From Euphorbia lathyris (Eukaryota > Streptophyta > Magnoliopsida > Malpighiales > Euphorbiaceae), in NCBI RefSeq assembly GCF_963576675.1, contig NC_088914.1, forward strand, positions 21,803,001 through 21,867,000: DNA of 64,000 nucleotides, in the 5' to 3' direction. The notes under the pieces were generated by a model that searched no databases, was not told the origin of the DNA, and was given only the letters and a program-made list of their open reading frames with translations. Made by a program: the position numbers and the translations under genes. Numbering within the stretch: position 1 is the first letter of the stretch; every line of letters starts with the position of its first letter. Below are positions 31,493-41,590 of the stretch, piece by piece.

Positions 31493-31956
31493 AAGCGAAT
31501 CCGATCATAAGAAAGCGAATCCACTTTCGCCGTTGCGGCGTCCCTGGCATCGCGGGCGCTGATACTATCGTTGGCGTCGCCGGCGCTGACACTATCGTTG
31601 ATATATTTTACATGACAGGATGGACATTTTTCTGGTTCAGCTACACAATAATCTTTTCCTTCTCTAGAATTTAGGATCAAGTAAAATAAATTAGTTTAAT
31701 AAGGGTAAAATTGGTATTTAATTTTTCAGAATTAAAGAAGGAGAGATACAGCAGGTTAAAAGGGTGGTCAAAGGTAAAAAATCATGGTCAACGGTTATAA
31801 TGACCACCGGTATAACAAAGTATAAAATTTGGTGGTCATACCGGGAAAAAATTTAGTTCAATGGCCACAATGTGAAAATGAGTATAGTTCAGTGGCCATG
31901 GGTGTAATTTACCCATATTACTTTGGTAGAAATATGGTGGTGAAAACATATTTAAC

Positions 31957-32468
31957 TGGTAAATTATATCCATGGCAACTGAACTTTACTCATTTTAACA
32001 TTGTGACCACTGAAATTCAATTCTTAACGGTGTGACCACTGAATTTTATACTTTTTAACACCAGTGGCCGCTCAACGCCTCAAAACGACTTTTGACATTC
32101 TAATGAACTTTAATTCTTGAAAATTTTCGTTTTGTGGTCATTTAGGTGTTGTTTGGATAGGAAAGAGAGTGTGAATTTTTAGAGAGAGAAAGTTGCAAAA
32201 AAAATGTGATTTTGGAAAATAAAAATATGGTTTCATGGTAAGTGTCGTTCTGAACAACTTTCATTCTTGAATATTTTCAGTTTGAGGTCCTTAACATTCA
32301 TTTTGAGAAGTTAGTTAAAATTGAGTTGCCACCGGTATTAAAAGTGTAAAGTTCAGTGACCCTACCGTTAAGCATTGAAGTTCAATGGGCATACCATTAA
32401 AAATTAAGGTTCAGTCACCATAATATTAAAATGAATAAAGTTCAGTGGCCATGGGTATAATTTACCCC
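31957..32468. mobile_element. TIR element with near-perfect 9-bp TSD (Mutator-type), related in phrase to 30556-31914
   Basis: The left arm, ggtaaattatatccatggca, matches the inverted right arm, ggtaaattatacccatggcc. The arms carry repeated 'gtgaccactgaa' phrases about 35 bp apart. Flanks ATATTTAAC and ATAATTAAC agree at 8 of 9 positions. About 510 bp, no ORF. The right-end phrase 'cagtggccatgggt' is shared with the neighbouring Pack-MULE-like element. Confidence 0.7.
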
Positions 32469-32477
32469 ATAATTAAC

Positions 32478-32840
32478 CCTATACTTGGTAATATTTGACT
32501 CTATGATCATTGATGGTAGCATCGCACAAAACTAATCGAAAAATTAAAGAAAAAAACTGAATCGAAAATAGATTAATCGAAATTGATGGACTATATTACG
32601 GTTTGTCATTTCAAAAACCGATAATTTATCAAAACTAAAAAATAAACCGATTATATATCGATACATATAAAATTAGTATAAATATATGAACAACTTTAAT
32701 TATTTAAGATATAAATATGAATATTTATATTTTAAATTTTAAATTAAAAATATTAAAATAACTTAAAAATTCATATTTTTAGGTGATTTTATTAATTGAA
32801 TTTTAATTTTAAAATTTTAATTTAATATTAATTTTGAAAT
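32478..32840. other. AT-rich sequence, no feature recognised
   Basis: Contains 'aatcgaaa' and 'aaaccgat' phrases and A/T runs. No ORF or termini. Confidence 0.5.
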
Positions 32841-32849
32841 GAATAATTA

Positions 32850-33046
32850 GGGAGAAAATCTGTTGTTCCCATTTCGGTGTATCCATTTCGGTGTCCCCTT
32901 CCATGTCCCTCTCACAAAAAAGTGATCCCTTTTAATTAAAACAATATATTTTATGAGCCAAGGGGACCCACATAATTAAAATGGACCACTTTTTGTGAAA
33001 GAGACATGGAATGGGACACTGAAATAGAGACAACAGATTTTCTCCC
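32850..33046. mobile_element. Short MITE with perfect 9-bp TSD (Mutator-type)
   Basis: 197 bp. It starts GGGAGAAAATCTGTTG and ends CAACAGATTTTCTCCC, with a perfect duplication GAATAATTA on both sides (32841-32849, 33047-33055). The arms extend inward over about 80 bp ('cccatttcggtgt' pairs with 'acactgaaatag'). No coding capacity. Confidence 0.92.
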
Positions 33047-33345
33047 GAATAATTATAAATTTAAAGGAAATCCATTAACAAATATGCTAACTAAACAAAT
33101 TAATGAGTTATATAACGAATTATATTGATTAGTTAATAGTTTCAACCACCATATATATCCTAATTGATTGAGTACAGTGGATAAATATTTTATGAACATT
33201 ATCCCAATAAAAATTAATTTCCATATTTATTAAATATCATTTGGCATTTAGTAGCCGCCATAGATTTGTCTTGTAGTGATAGTATAATGTATGTGCTATT
33301 TGCGTCAGAATTCGATTCTTAAGTTAATTAAACATATAAATTTAA

Positions 33346-33855
33346 AGGGAAAGTTCAAATAAAACCCCTTTGGTTTCACTAATTTTCAGATAAAGGACTG
33401 TGGTTTACTTTTTGTCAAAACGAGGACTGAGGTTTCACACTTTTAATAATGCTATTAAAACTATCTTTAACGACCTGAAAATAAAAATTTTCAAGAATTA
33501 AAGTTGTTCAATGTCATATTTTCTATGGAACTACATTTTTGATTTTAGAAAATCATCTTTTTTGGAACTTTCTCTCTCTAAACATTCACTTTCTCTCTCT
33601 TTACCAAACATCATCTAAATAATCTCGAAATAAAAAAGTTGAAGAATTAAAGTTGCTTAGAATATTAGTAGTTCTTAAAATATGTCATTTTTAAAGTTGT
33701 TAAGGGTGATTTTAATAGTATCAATCGAAAAAAGTAAACGACAGTCCTTATTTTGCTAAAGTTGAAAACCTCAGTCCTCGTTTTGATAAAAAGTAACCCA
33801 CAGTCCTTTATCTGAAAATTAATGAAACCACATGGGTTTTATTTGAACTTTACCC
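33346..33855. mobile_element. TIR element with 9-bp TSD (Mutator-type)
   Basis: About 510 bp. The left arm, gggaaagttcaaataaaacc, matches the inverted right arm, gggtaaagttcaaataaaac. Flanking sequence TAAATTTAA is on both sides within one base of the termini. The arms contain phrases such as 'aggactgtggtttactttttg' and 'cgaggactgaggtttcac' about 30 bp apart. No ORF. Confidence 0.8.
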
Positions 33856-33865
33856 TAAATTTAAT

Positions 33866-35346
33866 ACTCCTAAGCTCAAGGATCTTAAGGGTCAATACGT
33901 GTGGCTGCCACGAGGATATACTACTCCATTCACGTCCATAATATATATTTTTAAGGTTAATATATTAAAAAACACAATTAATTTTAGATAAAAGACTTTG
34001 TTATCCTTCTATTAATTACACCAATTAGTAACTTTATCTATTTCTAAGGTAAAAAAATCAACTTAAATAAAGATATATTTGGTAAAAGTAAATTAATATG
34101 CATAGATTGAAGTAAAATGTCATGTATTGTGTGGAACAAAAAAATTCTCTAGAATGACATCTATTGTGGACTGGAGGGAGTACAAAATTAGGCTAAATAA
34201 ATGACCATATCTAATTTATTACCCTTTTAAATTCCCCGAGTAAATTTCTAGTCTGCATATACTGATTTTAAAAAAAAAATCAATGTCCCTTTTATAGTTT
34301 CAAAATATTTAATTTATTTATTAACCTCTTAAAATTCATGTAACGAAGTAAGAAGAGATTTCAAAACAATTAAATTGTGTACTAATAGGTACATTTTAGA
34401 GAGTCAATTGGCCACTTAAACGAGTTCATAGAGTAAATAGAACATTTTAAAAGTAGATCAGTGCAGTTGACTTTTTTAGACAAGTGCTTATAAAAGCATC
34501 TCCAATAGACTCATTTGCTAAACTCTTAAGTTAAAATTTGAGGAGTTTGCATTAAAAACAACTCCAAAAAACTCTTCAAATCACTAAGAGTCTTTATTTC
34601 ATCTTTATTATTGAGGAGCATTTCTCCACTCATAGTTCACTTCTTATTTCAATTTTATTAATAATTTATTATTGAATAGTCTATATTCTCTCACTATAGA
34701 CACATATAACAATACATACTAATTTTAATAATAAAATAATAAATAATGAGTGACAATGAAAAATATTATTGAAGATGACATGTATTAGTCACTCCTCAAA
34801 TCACTAAAAATCAATTGTTTATATTATTTAAAGTAACTTATTTATTTATTAAATTTATGAAAAGTAACGTATTAACCTCTTAAAATTAAACTGACTTGTT
34901 ATTTCTCAAAATTAAATTAGAGTGATATGTGTTTCAACTTACGAGAATCATCTCTTATGTTGCCACTAGCAATAAGGAGGTTAATATATAACAAAACATT
35001 CTAAAAGGTTAATGAGACATCTTAAACTCCAAAGGACTAATTGGTTCATTAAAACCAACTTCGGGGAACCTTTATCACTGCCATAGATTATAATGAAAAC
35101 TACTATTGGAAATGAACTATGGATTTAAGTTTTTGATTAAATAGTTTCTGGAGTTGGTATGTCAGTTTTAAGAGCGTCTTCAATCATAATACCATACAAC
35201 CACTCCAACAGTAACATGCAAGCTTTTCTTATATATATAAAAAATTGATACCTTTTACTGTCATCAGGAGTAAAAAAACTGCAAATTGCATCAAAAGGTA
35301 GTATATCAACTGGTTGATATCTATCAACCAGTTGATAAATTAAGGT
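33866..35346. other. AT-rich intergenic sequence with a possible MITE end
   Basis: No gene is seen. At about 34493 'aaagcatctccaatagactc' resembles the left end of the PIF/Harbinger MITE at 63423 (gagcatctccaa), but no matching right end is found. At about 35310 there is a short palindrome, 'caactggttgatatctatcaaccagttg'-like, with arms CAACTGGTTGATA / TATCAACCAGTTG. Confidence 0.5.
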
Positions 35347-36742
35347 TTGCATAAAGGGATAGAGACAATAGGGGGCATGGGTAGTCAACATAATAATGCT
35401 ACAACTTGGTTTATGGGATTTCAAAATCAAAGACTAAATGTTGATTATCTGTTGTCAAAATCAAAGGAAAAAGATGAGGTTGCTTATCAAACTCATGTCA
35501 TAGCAATTGTGAAAGTGATTCGATTACTTTTAAGGTAATGTTTGCCTTTTGGTGGACATGATGAATCACTTGAATAATTGGACTAGATATAATGATATAA
35601 GAAATATTCAGAATGATATGTTGAATTTTTTTGTATTTGTAAAATGCTAGGTTGTTGATTGTCTTGCTACAGAATTGAATAATCATTTTCCTGAGTCAAA
35701 TACAGAGTTACTTGTATGCATGTCACGTCTTGATCCTTCAAATGCATTTGAGAAGTTTGATCACCGACAATTACTTTGTCTTGTTGAGTTATATTCAGAA
35801 TATTCTTCTCATTGTGATCTAATCCAGCTTAAAGAGGAACTCAAACTCTTCATTTCTAAAATGATATTGAATGCGATATTCTCTAGTTTGGAAGATATTG
35901 GAGTTCTTGCAAAGAAAATGGTTAAGATACATTATCACTCTATTTCCCTTTAACATATCGACTTATTGAGTTGATTTTGATCTTACCCGTTGCAACGACT
36001 TCAGTTGAAAGATCTTTCTCTGCAGTGAAATTTATTAAGACTGATTATGGGTAAATTTTTCAGAATATGACACCGCGAATTAATCAGACTATGTAATAAT
36101 GGGGAGAGACTTACTTTATTATGTTATGGGGAGCTTTGTAATATCCATTGTCGGTAGGACTGGACTTGGTATAAGAAACACTATAGGAGGGAGTGACCTG
36201 TCATACTGGACAGTCACTCGGTTGTCGGTAGTCTACCATCTCTAATAGTTGCCCCCCTACTAGTACGAGATGGGACCGTTGGTGTAACACTGCTGCTTAT
36301 CTATGAATAACATGATCCGTGTATTGTTCATTCTTGAGTGTCCTATATGTTATCCATGTGTGTGTATGATTGAGATGGTTGTCCCTATGTTGATATCGTA
36401 TGTATGCTATTATATTCACAATATGTGGTTCCTACCTAACCCTTGTGTGTGATTCTTGCAGCTAGAGTGATCTAGTTCCCTTGGCTGGCTTACTTCGGGG
36501 AAGATAAGTGAGCGCCACACGGGCCCCGACGATAGGTCCCGTGACATTTGCTATTGCCACTTGTTAGGCATTAGTTTTCTTATTATGGGTAAAAAAAAAA
36601 AAACTATGTACTCACATTTTATGATTCAATTTACATTTTGTAATATTTTTTATTTTTTATTAATATGTTTAAAGTATCATTTAATTTTTTTTTCTTACAT
36701 GCCCTCCCCTCCCTCGACCTTAGAGTTCTGGCTCCGCCACTG
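35347..36742 (+). pseudogene. hAT transposase relic (TTF/DUF4371-type) with right terminus
   Basis: hAT transposases cut and paste elements bounded by short TIRs. Open fragments: 35347-35538 (NVDYLLSKSKEKDEVAYQTH, then LLLR followed by a stop and CLPFGGHDESLE), 35675-35953 (FDHRQLLCLVELYSEYSSHC), and a one-base frame change leading to LTYRLIELILILPVATTSVE and RSFSAVKFIKTD (about 35945-36050). The last is the conserved C-terminal hAT dimerisation segment. Several stops break the frame. The sequence 'ctggctccgccactg' ending at 36742 is the reverse of a CAGTGGCGGAGCCAG terminus typical of this group. No left terminus was found, so the copy is truncated or interrupted. The stretch 36100-36560 between them is not recognised. 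Confidence 0.75.
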
Positions 36743-38147
36743 ATTGCAAGTTAAGAAGTGGAGTTACAAGGTTCAATTATATTATTACTTTTTACTTATT
36801 GACACATTTTTAAAATATAAGTTTCAAAAAATACATTTTTTTGAAATCAATTTATATTATTACTTTTTAAATAGTATAATATATATTTTAATTACATTTT
36901 ATATAATAATTTATTTATTTATTAATTAATAAAATTTAAAAATTGAAAAATGCATGATTATTATTATTGAAATAGAAAAGAGTGTCAAATGTTTTGTATT
37001 TTATTTTTTCAAATTTTATTTATGTAATTTATGAAAAAGGTTTTAGTAATAGTTGGCAGCCGTCGCAGTTTTGTCTTGTAGTATGAGGCATAGATAATAG
37101 GAATATCTAATATTTTTCTTTGGTATTTTTCCATTCTTTGGAAAGATAAAATTTTCAAACTTTATTTTAAGAAAAAGAAGTATCATATAAACCCTAACTT
37201 TCTTCATCTCCATCCAGCAGCAACAGCCAGAACAAGCAATTAGCTCCAACCATTACTGGTATTGGTTTTTTCCACTCTTTAATTCTAATATTACATTTTC
37301 TTATTTTTCTTTCTTTTCTTTTTCTAAAGTTTTAATCTTAATATTCCCAAGCTATATTATTATTATTATTATTTAGTTTATTTAAAAGGAACTAATAAGA
37401 AAAGGCTCAACTATAAGCCTCTTAAGGAGTAGATAAAACTCAATAAGCTTCTTAAGGAGTAGATACAACTCAATATGCTTTCATTTATGAATTTTGTTTA
37501 TACTTATTACTCCAACTATGTTATAATAGCTTTTCAAACAATTGTTGTTTATTAGAATTTTTCCACTATTTATCCAATAATTGTTTAAATATATTTATTG
37601 GACATAAATTTAAGCATGTTACAGGCTATATGTGCGGACAGATAAGTTCAATTTATATTTTCTTATTAGAGGGAGGAATCTATTCAGTATGACATTATTG
37701 TCTGTTGATTTAATCTTGTATATATAAATATTAAATACAGTGTGGAGAGAAATGTATATAAAAGTTATAAGTGTAGTTATTAGAATATAATTATATATAT
37801 ATATAGAAAAAATAAAATAAAATTGAAACACAATTGGGTTTTCTTGAAAAAATAAAATAAGCAAGAGAACTTAACTCTTTACCACTTTTTGGTCTCTTAA
37901 TTTTTTTTTTTTTTGGTTTTGTTTTCTGTAATGGTTTTTAGAGAGATAAAAAAAGAAAGGGGGAGAAGTTTGGTCTCTTAATTTTTCTCTTTTCTTTTTT
38001 CCTTGATGAGCATAATTTTAGAAATGGGTTCTAGATCTTTTGAAAACCATCATGTTGTACCAGTTGTTTTTTTCTTTTTCCTATATATATTTTACCTTTT
38101 ATTTCTCTTACTTTTACTTTTTATTCTATTCTAAAGTTCCTTATTTT
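36743..38147. other. AT-rich intergenic sequence with a short tandem repeat
   Basis: No gene. A two-copy repeat of about 33 bp, 'aagcttcttaaggagtagat(a)caactcaata', lies at about 37406-37480. The rest is A/T runs and TA-rich sequence. Confidence 0.5.
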
Positions 38148-38303
38148 TGTAGGGCTATTCACTTTCGCAGATGGTTTGCACCTCTATGGATGGGACTGCT
38201 GGCCACGGAAATTCTTTTCATTCTCAAAGGCGAGGATCGAACCCTGGACCTTTGGTTAAAGAAGGATGAGCCTTTACCACTCTACCACAACCCCGTGGTT
38301 GAT
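38148..38303 (-). mobile_element. tRNA-derived SINE
   Basis: On the minus strand the first ~70 bp look like a degenerate tRNA: an A-box-like GTGGTAGAGTGGTAAAGG (38290-38273) and a B box GGGTTCGATCCTCGCC (38247-38232) at normal spacing. A tRNA-unrelated body follows (about 38230-38150). These are the two internal RNA polymerase III promoter elements. The head begins near CCACGGGGTTG (38303), and the tail runs towards a T-rich flank. A cloverleaf cannot be completed at the acceptor stem, so a SINE is more likely than a tRNA gene. Exact ends and target duplication are not resolved. Confidence 0.65.
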
Positions 38304-38563
38304 TTAATGTAATATTGAATCTTTAAAAAAAATCATAATCACACATTAATGCCCCTACTCTTGCAAGAGCGGACTAACAGGGTTAACGAATTAGCTAATC
38401 ATCATAATTAAATACCGTTATTATGATAGATAGATCTCCTTGTGAAAGACCTATTACTGGATAATTCATGGGTAGCGCAAAAGAATGTGAACTGTACACG
38501 TTAACAATAGCATTGATTAAATGCAGTTATCAGAAAATTTCAATGTAAACATCAAACACGGTT
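38304..38563. other. Intergenic sequence, no feature recognised
   Basis: No ORF or repeat termini. It ends with the left copy of the LINE fragment's target duplication. Confidence 0.5.
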
Positions 38564-38582
38564 AAAAACATGCAATCCATTT

Positions 38583-38780
38583 TTTTTTTTTTGGTAGAAA
38601 AGGAAAAGAAAAACGAATAACAACAAACTACCCAGGAATTAGCCTAGGGAAGCTAATCCCAATCCTATCTTCTAAGAGAAGATGAGAGATGAAACTAGGG
38701 GAAACAGGAAGGGTAGTAACGCCTAACGTCCCTTCATGGCCCGCCGCCGCCAAGCGATCAGCAACACGATTCTGCTCTCT
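38583..38780 (-). mobile_element. 5'-truncated LINE fragment, same family as 19546-26150
   Basis: The minus strand encodes the last ~50 residues of ORF2 (REQNRVADRLAAAGHEGTLG to DRIGISFPRLIPG), closely matching the end of the full-length LINE (REQNRVADHLAAAGHGRMLG). A T run on the plus strand (about 38579-38592) is its A tail. The flanks share AAAAACATGCAATCCATT (38564-38581 and 38781-38798). Only about 200 bp of the 3' end was copied, as is usual for LINE insertions. Confidence 0.9.
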
Positions 38781-38798
38781 AAAAACATGCAATCCATT

Positions 38799-39785
38799 TA
38801 ATTTCATTGAAATTGTATTTTTCAATCTGTGGAAAATGTCATTTTATTAATAATGTGACTATGTATAAAAATTATAAAAAAATTGGGAGAAGATACTAAC
38901 TAATTATTCCTATTCAATGCAATTTTTGGATATTGCAATTTAGACTTATTAGTGAAAGATAAAGATGATTTTTTTTATTAATGTGAAATTTCAAGATTTA
39001 TTTAGTGACTAGACGCTAAGGTTGTAAAAAAACGTTAGACGTTAATCGGATAGACAGAGCCTTCGAGGATTAATTGGAGAGAAGTCGGGGATTAATCAGA
39101 TTTGTATGTTTACATTTTTTATTTGTTAATCAACAAATTGTTATATAAATTTAATTAAAATATATATTATACAGTACTATCTATAAAAATGGTAATATAA
39201 AATTATTAATATAGAAAAACATGTATACTTGTAACATATATTTTAAAAATATATAAACATCAACATTTCAACAACAATATCATTAAAACAATTCAAAAGT
39301 GAATTATATTAAAGCAATAAAAAAATTACAATAAAACATTCTTTTATGTTAGGCGGTGTCTAAGCGGCCTAGGCGACGCCCGATGGCTAAAACTCGCCGT
39401 TGGACCAAAAAACGTCTAGAGGGACTAATCATCGAGACAGATTCTCGGTTCCGAAAGCTTATGCTGTCCAATCGGCCTTGATTTCGAACAATGCTAGATA
39501 CTGAAGATTAAAGGATAGTCAGAATACGAAATTGCATATGGATCTCTATCATTTATGAACTAAATTATTGCAGTATTTTATTAATGTTGCACTATTTTAT
39601 AAAACTGTTAAACTTTTCCTCCAAAAAAAATGGAAAACTAAATTTATACTTTATCCCTAACTATTTTATTTCAAACCATAACAAAAACACAGTTTCCGAT
39701 AAAGATGAAACATACTTCCTTTTTAGTCTATAACTATATTTACAACTAACTTTTTTTTGTAACCAACGATTTAAATAGATCCACA
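38799..39785. other. AT-rich intergenic sequence, repeat-like phrases but no defined element
   Basis: The interval 39010-39480 contains repeat-like phrases ('gattaatcgg', 'gcggcctaggcgacgcc', 'gggactaatcatcgag'), but paired termini were not found. No ORF. Confidence 0.4.
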
Positions 39786-40101
39786 TGACTTCATCAGTAA
39801 AGCCCGAGTTATCACTTGGAAATCAGAATACATGTAACATCATCACAAAAGGTCAATTCTCCAAACAACTCAGTCACATGGTCTTGATCCAGTCAAAGAT
39901 ACACCTGTTAAATATCTACTCGGTCAAAGATCAACCTGTTAACAGTATCATCACTCCCCAATTCCCTCAATCATGGACCTAGTGGGATTAAGGAATACCA
40001 AATCAACAGGTGACATGTATCATAAGCACGCTCCAAGATCTATAGCCATCTCTCTTTGTTCAAATCACACTATAAATACAATAAAACATTCTCTAAGATA
40101 C

Positions 40102-40328
40102 TGTTGGAATTCAAGATGAAGACCATGGTAAGAGGAGCAATGTGCAGCCACAGCAGATCAAAAAGAAATAGTCTGGAAAGTTCATTTTAAGCATTTTGCA
40201 TTACTAATTAATATGCTGACGTGGCATATCAGTATATTAGATTCCAGTTTATCAATTCATGTATAAATACTTGGGGTAATACATATATTTTGTTTTAATG
40301 GAAAATAGAAACACAATTGTTTCCATTA
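40102..40328 (+). repeat. 5' LTR of the Ale-like element
   Basis: TGTTGGAATT...TTTCCATTA, 227 bp, with a TATA-like GTATAAATACTT (40261-40272). It is followed at 40329 by TGGTATCAGAG, the tRNA-iMet primer-binding site. Confidence 0.9.
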
Positions 40329-40403
40329 TGGTATCAGAGTTCTCTGGTTCATGATCCAATTTTTTGCATTCTTCATTTTTTATGATTCTTCTTTTTCTCT
40401 ACA

Positions 40404-41590
40404 ATGTCGCACAGAAGTTACCTACATGTTGCTTTAAATACTAGCGATTCTGAATCAGGTTCAAAATTGGACGGATCGGAGAATTCATCGAACAAAAGTG
40501 CCGATGGAAATCGCAACAAGTAGGCAAATGAGGACAACTCTGGAAATGGCAGAATCAATCTAGGAGGAGATAATCGCAGAGATCGACATGATAATCCAGG
40601 TTTGTTGCTTGTTAGTAATCCTTTAAACGGGAAAAACTAAATTTCATGGAAGCGATCTATGATGATTGCCCTAAGTGCAAAGAGAAAAGCAGTTTTTGTG
40701 CTAAAAGATACTGAACCTGAGGATAATACCTCAGATGAGTTTCTAAAATGGGAAGAGGATGATAACATGGTTTTTTCATGGATAATCAACTCTTTATATA
40801 AAGATTTAGCTGATTAGTTTTTGTTTGCACCTACTGCATGAGCTTTATGGCTTGAAATTGAGACTCGCTATGGAGAGAGCAACGGTCCTCCCCTCTTTCA
40901 TCTTAGGAAAGAAATTAGCCAGATCTCATAGGGCAACATGTCTATTGTTGAATTTTTCAACAAACTGAAACGTTTATGGGCTGAACTAACTGCCTTGCAT
41001 CTTTTTCCACCCTGAAAGTGTGGTGAGAGTAGAATTTTAGCAAAAACTCTATTCAATGAAGAGCAACTTATGCAGTTTCTTTCTGGATTAAATCCAGAAT
41101 ATGACCATATTCGTGATCAGATCCTCATTATGGATCCTCTACCTACAGCTGATAAGGCATATTCGATGTTCTTGAGAATAGAGAAATAAAGAGATGTGTT
41201 ATCTAACTTGCAACTTTCATCTGCGTTTGTGAGTAATGTAAACACAGGATCTCGGTTTTCCACTGATGATAAGAAGAAGTCATAGAAACACAAGTCTAAA
41301 GGAGGAAAACATTGTAGCATTGCAATAAGGACGGACATGACAAGGATTCTTGTTTCCATCTTAAAGGCTATCCACCTTGGTATAAGGGACCTAGGCATAA
41401 CAACTCAAGATCTAATTCTTCAGGAGGATCCACTAGCAGTAGCAGACTTTACTGCAGGCTTATACCAATCGACATCAGTTTCTTTTCAACAATCTAAACT
41501 TGATACTGTGCAGGAAGATGTTGCTCTATTGTCTTTTCCTTCTTCAGTAGCTTTATCTTCTTCTTTTACAAATAAAGATATGCAGTTGTG
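40404..41590 (+). pseudogene. gag: Ale-like gag region, decayed
   Basis: The frame opens at ATG 40404 (MSHRSYLHVALN) and follows a copia gag plan: an LNGKN.ISWKRSMMIALSAK segment (about 40630), LWLEIETRYGESNG (about 40850) and FLSGLNPEYDHIRDQIL (about 41080). At least seven in-frame stops break it, for example near 40520, 40640, 40820, 40930 and 41015. A zinc knuckle (CNKDGHDKDSC) survives near 41320 but is out of frame by a small indel. Only about 190 bp separate it from the GAG-pre-integrase region (LWHQ.LGHVSAIKL, 41588), so the protease domain is missing. Confidence 0.85.

Larger units (their letters stand above)
30556..31914. mobile_element. Pack-MULE-like element with ~220-bp TIRs and captured gene starts
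   Basis: It starts GGGTAAATTACACCCATGAC and ends with the inverse, CATGGGTGTAATTTACCC. The arms match over about 220 bp, to 'cctgctgtatctctccttc' on the left and its complement near 31740. A perfect 10-bp duplication ATATTACTTT flanks it (30546-30555, 31915-31924), in the Mutator size range. The 900-bp interior is unlike the arms. It contains two stretches that look like a 5' UTR followed by a start codon (at 30842 and 31436). Capture of gene 5' ends between Mutator TIRs is the definition of a Pack-MULE. Donor genes are not identified. Confidence 0.75.

Noticed and set aside
34493..34830. Second PIF/Harbinger MITE starting 'agcatctccaa'
   Set aside because: The left end resembles the MITE at 63423, but no inverted right end or TTA duplication was found.
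35137..35430. Minus-strand 97-codon open frame
   Set aside because: It overlaps the hAT relic on the other strand and has no family resemblance that I can see.
38228..38303. Functional tRNA gene on the minus strand
   Set aside because: A and B boxes are present, but the acceptor stem does not close and a non-tRNA body follows, so a SINE is more likely.
39000..39490. A TIR element around 'gattaatcgg' and 'gcctaggcgacgcc' phrases
   Set aside because: Some symmetry was suspected, but I could not pair the ends or find a target duplication.
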